DNA of 64,000 nucleotides, taken from NCBI RefSeq assembly GCF_900113485.1, contig NZ_FOPM01000002.1:186001-250000 (forward strand). Direction: 5' to 3'. The translations under genes were made by a program, and so were the position numbers. Each line of letters begins with the position of its first letter. Position 1 is the first letter of the stretch. Source of the DNA: Methylobacterium gossipiicola. GTDB taxonomy: Bacteria; Pseudomonadota; Alphaproteobacteria; Rhizobiales; Beijerinckiaceae. This document shows, piece by piece, positions 8,934 through 16,500 of the stretch. The notes under the pieces were generated by a model that worked only from the letters and a program-made list of their open reading frames with translations, was not told the DNA's origin and ran no database searches.

Positions 8934-9635
8934 TCACCGGGCCGGCGACGGGGTGCAGGCGGGGTCGGACGGACGCACGGGGCGGGAAAAATCGAGGATC
9001 GCCGAGCCGTAGGTCTCGACGACCTCGGCGAAGGGCATCCGCTCGCCCGTGAACAGCACCGCCCGGTGGCGGAAGAGCTGCGCCGGGATGGCGAGGGCGC
9101 CGCAGGTCGCGGCCGGCTCCGGGGCTTGATCCCATCCCCCCGGCAGGGGCTGCCACAGGGCTTCCGACGCCACCGTCTGGCGGGTCGGCGCCAGGGCCTG
9201 GACGGCGCGGCCGAACGGCGTGTCGGTCGTCTCCAGACTCCGGTTCATCGCGGGCGTAAGCCGGTCGGGCACGTACCAGTTGTCCGCCTCCGATAGGATA
9301 TGGTCGCCGCAGGCGAGGCGGACCCGGCGATAGCGCAGGGGCGTGTCCGGGCCGACCGCGAGGCGGGCGCGCGTTTCGGGCGACGCCGGCTTGTCGAGGC
9401 CGCGCTGAAGCTCGGCGGCGAGGCGGGCGGGTTCGGCCATGCCGTGGGCGCCGCACCACGCCTCCAGGGTGGCGGTGGCGCTGCGGCTCGCCAGCAGCCG
9501 CGCGTTGAGATCCTGCATCACCGCCATCGCCTCGACCCGGCCGAGATAGGTGTCGGGCCAGGCCGGGGCGGGTTCGGCATGGACGCCCGGGGCCGCCGTC
9601 GTCAGGATCGCCAGCATGAGGGCCACCCGCTTCAA
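8934..9635 (-). CDS. exported hypothetical protein embedded in the cobalamin operon
   Basis: 233 residues with a signal peptide MKRVALMLAILTTAAPGVHA, probably cleaved before EPAPAW. The middle reads YRRVRLACGDHILSEADNWY followed by VPDRLTPAMNRSLETTDTPF, a pattern that recalls chorismate lyase or UTRA-like folds. That is only a resemblance and no catalytic claim is made. Two cysteine residues near 61 and 107 could form a disulfide in the periplasm. Its ATG overlaps the cobO stop by 4 bp (ATGA) and cobQ follows, so it is co-translated with cobalamin enzymes although it is exported. Function unknown. Confidence 0.75.
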   Translation of the reverse strand: MKRVALMLAILTTAAPGVHAEPAPAWPDTYLGRVEAMAVMQDLNARLLASRSATATLEAWCGAHGMAEPARLAAELQRGLDKPASPETRARLAVGPDTPLRYRRVRLACGDHILSEADNWYVPDRLTPAMNRSLETTDTPFGRAVQALAPTRQTVASEALWQPLPGGWDQAPEPAATCGALAIPAQLFRHRAVLFTGERMPFAEVVETYGSAILDFSRPVRPSDPACTPSPAR

Positions 9636-10231
9636 AACTCGATGCCCTCCTGCGCCTTCACTCCGGCGGCGAAGTGGTGCTTCACCGCCCCCATCTCGGT
9701 GACGAGGTCGGCGGCTTCGATGAGGGCCGGCTTGGCGTTGCGGCCGGTGACGATGACGTGGAGATCGGGCCGGCGTGCCCGGAACGCCGTCACTACGGCC
9801 TCGAGGTCGAGGTAATCGTACCGCAGGGCGATATTCAGCTCGTCGAGGACCACGAGGCGGATGCTGGGATCGGCCATGAGGTCGAGGGCCTTGGCCCAGG
9901 CGTGCTCGGCGGCGGCGATGTCGCGGGCCTTGTCCTGCGTCTCCCAGGTGAAGCCCTCGCCCAGCGTGTGCCAGTCGATCCGGTCCCCGAAGGCTTTCAG
10001 GGCGTGCTTCTCGCCCGTGTCCCAGGCCCCCTTGATGAACTGCACCACCCCGACGCGCCAGCCATGGCCGAGCGCCCGCAGCATCAGGCCGAGGGCCGCC
10101 GTGGTCTTGCCCTTGCCGGGACCGGTGTTGACGATGAGCAGGCCCTTCTCGATGGTCTTGCCCGCCACCTCCGCATCCTGCACGGCCTTGCGCTTCTCCA
10201 TCTTTTCGCGGTGACGGTCGGCGTCGCTCAT
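9632..10231 (-). CDS. cobO: cob(I)yrinic acid a,c-diamide adenosyltransferase
   Basis: ATP:corrinoid adenosyltransferase of the CobA/CobO/BtuR type. 199 residues from the ATG at 10231 (MSDADRHREKMEKRKAVQ). Walker A is NTGPGKGKTTAALGL, the corrinoid/ATP blocks are VVQFIKGAWDTGEKHAL and VVLDELNIALRYDYL, and the C-terminus has VIVTGRNAKPALIEAADLVTEM. Upstream in-frame codons extend through cobP and are not used. ATGA overlaps link it to cobP before it and to the exported hypothetical after it. Confidence 0.97.
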   Translation of the reverse strand: MSDADRHREKMEKRKAVQDAEVAGKTIEKGLLIVNTGPGKGKTTAALGLMLRALGHGWRVGVVQFIKGAWDTGEKHALKAFGDRIDWHTLGEGFTWETQDKARDIAAAEHAWAKALDLMADPSIRLVVLDELNIALRYDYLDLEAVVTAFRARRPDLHVIVTGRNAKPALIEAADLVTEMGAVKHHFAAGVKAQEGIEF

Positions 10232-10776
10232 GCGGGATCTCCAGGCGCGAGAGGGGATGTTTGCGGTTTCACGATCATCGGCAGCCCCGCCACCATGAAC
10301 ACCACACGGTCGGCCTGGGCGGCCAAACGCTGGTGCAGGCGCCCGGCGGCGTCGCGAAACCGGCGGGCGAGGGCGTTGTCGGGAACGATGCCGAGGCCGA
10401 CCTCGCTGCCGACGAGCACCAGGGGCCCGGGGGCCACGGCGCAAGCCTCGATGAGCGCCCCCGTGGCGGCTTCGACGTCGGCCTCCGACAGGATGAGGTT
10501 GGTGAGCCACAGGGTGAGGCAATCCACCAGCACGGGCCCCGTCGCGGCAGCGACCGCCTCTGGCAGGGCCAGGGGCACGTCCCGCGTAATCCAGGAGGAT
10601 GAACGCCGGTCGCGGTGGAGGGCGATGCGGTCGCGCATCTCGTCGTCCCAGACCTGCGCCGTGGCGAGGTAGAGCCACGGCGTCGGGCAGGTCTCGATCA
10701 GCCCTTCGGCATGGACGCTCTTGCCCGAACGGGCACCGCCGAGGACCAGGGTCAGGTGAGGAGGAGGCTGCGGCAT
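10228..10776 (-). CDS. cobP: bifunctional adenosylcobinamide kinase / adenosylcobinamide-phosphate guanylyltransferase
   Basis: Phosphorylates adenosylcobinamide and transfers GMP to it, the first step of nucleotide-loop assembly. 182 residues with the P-loop LVLGGARSGKSVHAE, the block WLYLATAQVWDDEMRDRI with HR following, VLVDCLTLWLTNL and LVGSEVGLGIVP. It is first in the minus-strand run cobP-cobO-hypothetical-cobQ. It diverges from the riboswitch-controlled operon, and I saw no riboswitch on its own side. Equivalent to CobU in Salmonella naming. Confidence 0.95.
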   Translation of the reverse strand: MPQPPPHLTLVLGGARSGKSVHAEGLIETCPTPWLYLATAQVWDDEMRDRIALHRDRRSSSWITRDVPLALPEAVAAATGPVLVDCLTLWLTNLILSEADVEAATGALIEACAVAPGPLVLVGSEVGLGIVPDNALARRFRDAAGRLHQRLAAQADRVVFMVAGLPMIVKPQTSPLAPGDPA

Positions 10777-10839
10777 CGGGCTGCTTTAACCCAAAACACG
10801 CGCCGGGGGTCAAAGAAGCCGGAAACGGCGCCCCCCGCG

Positions 10840-10868
10840 TTGTCACCGGTCCGCGAAGGGCGTAGAAG
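10840..10868 (+). promoter_or_regulatory. probable sigma-70 promoter of the cbtB-cob operon
   Basis: TTGTCA (10840-10845), a 17 bp spacer, then TAGAAG (10863-10868). It ends about 15 bp before the first conserved base of the cobalamin riboswitch, the expected place for the operon promoter. Inferred from spacing and position. Confidence 0.45.
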
Positions 10869-10882
10869 CTCACGATTAGGAC

Positions 10883-11045
10883 GGTGCCCCGGTGACGGGG
10901 TGAAAAGGGAACGCGGTGAGGGGCGACGAGCCCCGAAACCACGGCTGCCCCCGCAACTGTGAGCGGAGACGGGTCTGCCATCGGCCACTGGAGCGATCCG
11001 GGAAGGCGGCAGGACCGGACGACCCGCGAGCCAGGAGACCTGCCG
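10883..11045 (+). promoter_or_regulatory. cobalamin (adenosylcobalamin) riboswitch
   Basis: Contains the conserved blocks in order: GGTGCCCCGGTGACGGGGTG, AAAAGGGAACGCGGTGAG, GGCTGCCCCCGCAACTGTGA, GCGGAGACGGG, GCCACTGG, GGGAAGG, and the B12 box GACCCGCGAGCCAGGAGACC ending in TGCCG. It lies 68 bp upstream of cbtB. By family knowledge it lowers expression of the downstream cobalt-uptake and corrin genes when B12 is plentiful. No strong intrinsic terminator follows, so occlusion of the cbtB ribosome site (AGGAG at 11101) is the more likely mechanism. Confidence 0.97.
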
Positions 11046-11113
11046 TCCGGCACCGGGGACCACCATCCTCACCTCAATCGCGGCCGCCGGCGGGGCGGCC
11101 AGGAGACGCACCG

Positions 11114-11290
11114 ATGACCACCAACACCCTCGCTCTTGCCGGCACCCGCACCAACGAGCGCCTCGGCGCCGTGCTCGTCGCCGCCTTCCTCGGCCTCGGC
11201 CTCGTGTTCATGGCGGGCTTCGCTCCGGCGATGGCCCTGCACAACGCGGCGCACGACTTCCGTCATACCCAGAACTTTCCCTGCCACTGA
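11114..11290 (+). CDS. cbtB: CbtB, small subunit of predicted cobalt transporter
   Basis: 58 residues with one transmembrane helix (VLVAAFLGLGLVFMAGFAP) and a C-terminal metal-ligand tail HNAAHDFRHTQNFPCH, typical of CbtB. AGGAG lies 8 bp before the ATG. It is the first gene behind the cobalamin riboswitch, followed by cbtA. By family knowledge CbtAB is a B12-regulated predicted cobalt importer. Confidence 0.93.
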   Translation: MTTNTLALAGTRTNERLGAVLVAAFLGLGLVFMAGFAPAMALHNAAHDFRHTQNFPCH

Positions 11291-11317
11291 GCGCACCGCG
11301 CCACAGGCAGACACCCC

Positions 11318-12067
11318 ATGATCATCCGGCTCGTGTCGGCGGCCCTGGTCGCCGGCTTCCTCGCGGCTGTCGTCGCGGCGGGCCTGCAATTCGCGCTCAC
11401 CTCACCGCTGATCATCGCGGCCGAGCGCTACGAGACGCAGGCCTCGACCACCGCCCCCCAGTTTGCTTCCCTCGTGGTGCGTGTCCATGGCGGACACGAC
11501 CATGGGTCGAAGGACCCGTCCGTGTCCGGCGGCGAAGTCGCGCCCGAATGGCAGCCGGGTCCCGGCCTGCCCCGCATGGCGTTCACGGCCTTGGCCACCC
11601 TGGTCGGCGGCGTCGGCTACGCCCTGCTCCTCGGCGCCGTACTCCTCGCCTGCGGGCGTGAGCCGACGCCCGAGACGGGCTTACGATTCGCCATCGCGGG
11701 TTTCCTCGCCGTGGCCCTGGCGCCGGCCCTCGGGCTGCCGCCGGAACTGCCCGGCATGGAGGCGGCGCCGCTCGCCGAGCGCCAGTTCTGGTGGGTGATG
11801 ACGGCGGCGGCCACCGCCATGGGTCTCTACCTCATCGCCCTGCGCCGTTCCCCCATCGCCATCGCGGGGGGCCTCGTGCTCCTCGTGGCGCCGCATCTCG
11901 CCGGCGCGCCGGAAACGAGCCACGCCGCCTCCGCCCTGCCGGCGGGCTACGCCGCGCAGTTCGCCGCGCGGTCGCTGGGCATCGCCTTCGTGTTCTGGGC
12001 GGTGATCGGCCTCGCCTATGGCTGGGCCTGGGGCCTGTTCGAGCGCAAGGCGACGGCGCATGCCTGA
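11318..12067 (+). CDS. cbtA: CbtA, membrane subunit of predicted cobalt transporter
   Basis: 249-residue membrane protein with about five to six helices. The first helix (VSAALVAGFLAAVVAAGLQF) is followed by an extracytoplasmic loop with VRVHGGHDHGSKDPS, likely metal ligands. It starts 27 bp after cbtB, and its stop lies inside the following DUF1636 gene. Its place behind the riboswitch and ahead of cobW and cobN supports cobalt supply to the CobN chelatase. Confidence 0.92.
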   Translation: MIIRLVSAALVAGFLAAVVAAGLQFALTSPLIIAAERYETQASTTAPQFASLVVRVHGGHDHGSKDPSVSGGEVAPEWQPGPGLPRMAFTALATLVGGVGYALLLGAVLLACGREPTPETGLRFAIAGFLAVALAPALGLPPELPGMEAAPLAERQFWWVMTAAATAMGLYLIALRRSPIAIAGGLVLLVAPHLAGAPETSHAASALPAGYAAQFAARSLGIAFVFWAVIGLAYGWAWGLFERKATAHA

Positions 12068-12476
12068 TCCCTTGCCTGAAACCTCGCCCGATCCTTCGGA
12101 CGACACCGTCACCCTCTACGTCTGCACCACCTGCCGCGTGGCGGGCGAGGCGGACGAGCCTCGGGCGGGCGCCCGACTCCTCGACGCCCTTCGGGACGCG
12201 GCCGGCGATCACGCCGGCCCGGGCCTGCGCATCGAGGGCGTCGAGTGCCTCTCCGTGTGCAAGCGGCCCTGCACCGTCGCGGTGGCCTCGCGCGGGCGCT
12301 GGACCTACGTCTACGGCGACCTCGACCCGGCCGACTCCGCCCGCACCATCCTGGAGGGCGTCGGCCTCTACGGGCAGACGCCCGACGGCATCGTGCCATG
12401 GAAGGCGCGACCGCAAGAATTCCGCAAGGGCGTCGTTGCCCGCATCCCGCCCCTCGCGACCCCGGACGCCCCATGA
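12060..12476 (+). CDS. DUF1636 metal-binding / thioredoxin-like ferredoxin-type protein
   Basis: 138 residues. Five cysteines are arranged as Cys22-x2-Cys25 (LYVCTTCR) and Cys63-x3-Cys67-x3-Cys71 (VECLSVCKRPC), the pattern of DUF1636 proteins and close to thioredoxin-like [2Fe-2S] ferredoxins. It overlaps cbtA by 8 bp and cobW by 4 bp, so it is tightly coupled in the cobalt-uptake and chelation part of the operon. A cobalt-handling or redox role is inferred from position only. Confidence 0.82.
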   Translation: MPDPLPETSPDPSDDTVTLYVCTTCRVAGEADEPRAGARLLDALRDAAGDHAGPGLRIEGVECLSVCKRPCTVAVASRGRWTYVYGDLDPADSARTILEGVGLYGQTPDGIVPWKARPQEFRKGVVARIPPLATPDAP

Positions 12477-13507
12477 GCCTCGTGGACAAGATCCCCTGCA
12501 CCATCGTCACCGGCTTCCTCGGGGCCGGCAAGACGACGCTCGTGCGCCACCTCGTGGAGAACGCGAACGGCCAGCGCCTCGCCATCATCGTCAACGAGTT
12601 CGGTGACATCGGCTTCGACGGCTCGTTCCTGGCCGCCTGCGGCATCGAGGGCTGCGGCGACGAGGACATCGTCGAACTCGCCAACGGCTGCATCTGCTGC
12701 ACCGTCGCCGACGATTTCGTGCCGGCCCTGAACAAGCTTTTGGACCGGGCCGACCCGCCCGAACACATCCTCATCGAGACCTCGGGCCTCGCCCTGCCGA
12801 AACCCCTGGTCCAGGCGTTCCAGTGGCCGGCGATCCGCTCGCGGGTGACGGTGGACGGCGTCATCGCGGTCATCGACGGCCCGGCCGTGGCGGCGGGCTT
12901 CTTCGCCGACGATCCGGCGGCCTCCGCCGCCCAGCGCGCCGAGGATGCCAACGTCGATCACGACAATCCCCTCGAAGAAGTGTTCGAGGATCAGCTCCTC
13001 TGCGCCGACCTCGTGGTGATGAACAAGGCGGATCTCCTCGACGAGGCTGGCCGCGAGAAGGTCCGCACGGAAGTGAACGCCCACCTGCCCCGCGCCGTGA
13101 AGATGGTGGAGGCCGAGCATGGCCGCCTCGATCCGCGCGTGGTCCTCGGCCTCGGCGCGGCGGCGGAAGACGACCTCGACGCCCGGCCCTCGCATCACGG
13201 GGAGGGCGAGGACCACGACCACGACGATTTCGACACCGTCGCGTTGCCGGTCCGCGCCACCGAGACCGCAGAGGATCTGGCGATCCGCGTGGCCCGTGCC
13301 GCCGAGACCCCCGGCGTCCTGCGCATCAAGGGCTTCGCGGAAGTCACCGGCAAGCCCATGCGCCTCGTGGTCCAGGGCGTCGGCACCCGCATCGCCCACC
13401 ATTACGACCGCCCCTGGAAGGGCACCGAGGCTCGTGACGGCCGCCTCGTCGTCATCGGCTTGAAGGGCTTCGATCGGAACGCGGTGGCCGCCGCCTTGGC
13501 GGGATGA
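12473..13507 (+). CDS. cobW: CobW, G3E-family GTPase (cobalt chaperone)
   Basis: 344 residues from the ATG at 12473. The P-loop is VTGFLGAGKTTL (about 12-23), the switch region NEFGDIGFDG, the metal-binding CxCC motif GCICC (Cys73, Cys75, Cys76), and the GTP-specificity motif MNKADLLDEAG. A charged His/Asp stretch GEGEDHDHDDFD separates the GTPase and C-terminal domains. CobW GTPases are thought to deliver Co(II) to the corrin chelatase, and cobN follows directly. The start overlaps the DUF1636 stop. The stop codon lies inside a 15 bp tandem duplication. Confidence 0.95.
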   Translation: MSLVDKIPCTIVTGFLGAGKTTLVRHLVENANGQRLAIIVNEFGDIGFDGSFLAACGIEGCGDEDIVELANGCICCTVADDFVPALNKLLDRADPPEHILIETSGLALPKPLVQAFQWPAIRSRVTVDGVIAVIDGPAVAAGFFADDPAASAAQRAEDANVDHDNPLEEVFEDQLLCADLVVMNKADLLDEAGREKVRTEVNAHLPRAVKMVEAEHGRLDPRVVLGLGAAAEDDLDARPSHHGEGEDHDHDDFDTVALPVRATETAEDLAIRVARAAETPGVLRIKGFAEVTGKPMRLVVQGVGTRIAHHYDRPWKGTEARDGRLVVIGLKGFDRNAVAAALAG

Positions 13508-13525
13508 ACCTTGGCGGGATGAACC
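13496..13525 (+). repeat. perfect 15 bp tandem duplication at the cobW-cobN junction
   Basis: TTGGCGGGATGAACC occurs twice in direct succession (13496-13510 and 13511-13525). The first copy contains the cobW stop TGA and the second ends 1 bp before the cobN ATG. Removing one copy would bring cobN to 4 bp from the cobW stop, close to the spacing of other genes here, so this looks like a recent local duplication. Confidence 0.9.
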
Positions 13526-13526
13526 C

Positions 13527-16500
13527 ATGCACCTGATCCGCGTCGATACGGTTTCCCTCGACGAGGGCGAAGCCGCCATCGATCTCGGTCAGGCACCGGG
13601 TGACATCGTCTTTCTGTCGTTCACGGATTCCGACCTGTTCGGGGTCGCGGGCGCCTACGCACAGGCCTTTTCACCCTCCGCATCCGAGACCGTCGCGCGC
13701 GGGTCCCCTCTCCTGAAAGGAGAGGGGCAGGGTGAGGTGTGTGACATCTCCGAGCATGTCCCGCACCTCACCCCAGCCCTCTCCTTCCAGGGGAGGGAGC
13801 CTGTCGCGTGTTTTCCCGAAGCGCCTCCACGCCCGACCTTACGCCTCGCGAAGCTCGCGAAGCTGCGCCACCCCATGTCGGTGGATCTCTACGTCGATGG
13901 GGTGATCGCGCGCTCGAAGATCGTGGTGATCCGCTGCCTCGGCGGTCTCGATTACTGGCGCTACGGCATCGAGCGGGCGGCGGCGGCCGCGCGGGCGGGC
14001 GGCGTCACCCTCGTGGTCCTGCCGGGCGACGACCGGCCCGATCCGCGCCTCGACGCCTTCTCGACGGCCCCCGCCCTCGCCCCGGTCCTCGACGCCTATT
14101 TCCGGGCGGGCGGCGCTGAGAACCTGCGCCGGATGCTCGGGCGCCTGGCGGCCGAGATCGGGTTTCCCGTGGCGGTGGAGGAGCCCCAGGCCCTGCCGCG
14201 CGGCTTCGTCTGCTGCCCCGGCTGCGGCCCCATCGACCGCGACCGCGCGGCCGCCGCCGGGCGCCCCCTCTGGGCCGGTGCGGCGCCGCTCGCCCTCGTC
14301 GTCGTCTACCGCTCGGCCATCCTGTCGGGCGACACCGCGCCCCTGGCCGCCCTGGGCGATGCCCTGCAGGCGCGGGGCTTCCGGGTGACGATGGTGGCGG
14401 TGTCGAGCCTCAAGGACCCGGCGGCTTTGGGCGTCCTGCGTGAAACCCTCGCGGCCGACGGACCCGCCATCCTCATCGCCGCCACGGCGTTCTCCGCCCG
14501 CGAGGATGCGGGCTTTGTCCTCGACGCCGCCGACTGCCCGGTGATCCAGGCCTACACCGTCGGCGCGGCGCGGGCCGCCTGGGAGGCTTCGGCCCGGGGG
14601 CTGGCGGCGGCGGACCTCGCCATGCAGGTCGCGCTGCCGGAATTCGACGGGCGCCTCTCGGGCTTCCCCATCTCGTTCAAGGAGGACGGCCCGGAGATCG
14701 ACGGGTTCTCCGAGCGCCGGGCCCGGCCCTACCCCGAAGGCATCGCCGCCCTGGCCGACCGGGCGGCGGCCTGGGTGCGGCTCGCGCAAACGCCTCGTCC
14801 GAACCGCCGCCTCGCCGTGGTGCTCTCGGATTACCCCGCGCGCGGCGGCCGGGCCGGCTTCGCCGTCGGACTCGACACGCCCGAGAGCGCGCGCGCCATC
14901 GTGTCGGACCTGCGCGAAGCGGGTTACGCCGCCGGCCCCCTGCCCGACGCCGATGGGCTGATGCGCGCCCTCACGCACGGGCCGCGCGGTTTTTTCGTGG
15001 GCTTCGACGCGTATCGGGCGTGGTTCGATGGGCTGCCGGAGAGCGCGCGCGCCGAGCTGATCGAAGCCTGGGGGGAGCCCGAAGCCGATCCCCTGTGCCG
15101 GGACGGCGGGTTTCACTTTCCCATGATTTTGGCGACCGACCGTGGGAAAGACGCTTCGGGGGAAGCCTCGGCGCAAGGTAACGCCCGCACGGAGCCCCCT
15201 CTCCTCGAAGGAGAGGGTTGGAGTAGGGCGTGTGACCTTTCCAGAGAATCCACCCACCTCACCCCGTCCCTCTCCTCCCAGGAGAGGGGACTCGCGCTCG
15301 ATTCAGCCAATGGAAAGCGCTCACACCGGGATCAGTCTGCGGGTGGTACAGGCCAGCCGGGCAACGTCGCCCTGTTCCTCCAACCCGACCGGGGGCGGTC
15401 GACTGACCGCAAGGCCGGGTATCACGACCCCGACGCCGTCCCGACCCATGCCTACCTCGCGTTCCACCTCGGACTGCGAAGGAACTTCGACGCCCTGATC
15501 CACCTCGGCACCCACGGCACCACGGAATGGCTGCCCGGCAAGGCCGTGGCCCTGTCGCCCGATTGCTGGCCGGCGCGGGCCATCGGGTCCCTGCCCGTGA
15601 TCTACCCGTTCATCGTCGACGATCCGGGCGAGGCCGCGCCCCTCAAGCGGCGCCTCGGCGGGGTGGCTTTGGGCCACCTCACGCCCCAGATCGAATGCGC
15701 CGGCCTCGACCCGGACGCGGCCCACTTACGCGAACTCGTGGAAGAATATTCGGCCGCGAGCATCCTCGATCCGCGCCGCGCCGCGATCCTGGCCCGCACC
15801 ATCCTGGAGGAGGCCGAATCGGCCGGGCTGCTCGCCGCCGCCGGCATCGACGCGCAGACGGCCATGCCCGACGCTTTGAGCGCCCTCGACGCGCACCTGT
15901 GCGACCTCGGCGAGGTCACCACCCGCGTCGGCCTCCATGTCTTCGGCCGCGCCGCCCCCGATGTCGCTGCGCACGTCGCCGCCTGCGCCACGGCCGAGCG
16001 CGACGGTTTGCTCGCCGCCCTCGACGGGCGCTTCGTGCCCCCCGGTCCCGCCGGCTCGCCGTCGCGCGGACGGACGGACGTGATGCCCACGGGCCGCAAC
16101 CTCACCACCCTCGATCCGCGCAGCCTGCCGACGCGGGCGGCCACCACCCTCGGGGCCAAGGCCGCCGACGCCGTGGTGCGGCGCTACCTGCAGGACGAGG
16201 GCGAGTATCCGGCCCGGATCGTCATGGATCTCTGGGCCTCGCCGACCCTACGCACGGGCGGCGAAGACGTCGCCCATGCCCTCGCCCTCATGGGAGTCCG
16301 CCCGGTCTGGGACCACGCCTCGACCCGCGTCACCGGCTTCGAGGTGCTGCCGCTCGCTCTCCTCGACCGGCCGCGCATCGACGTGACGGTGCGGGTCTCG
16401 GGCGCGTTTCGCGACACCTTCCCCGAGACCCTGGCGCTCCTCGCCCGCGCCGCCGAAGCGGTCGCCGGCCGTGACGAGGAGGATTCCGAAAACCCCCTCG

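Noticed and set aside
10883-11045. Riboswitch hairpins read as a tRNA-like or REP sequence
   Set aside because: The ordered conserved blocks match the cobalamin riboswitch throughout.
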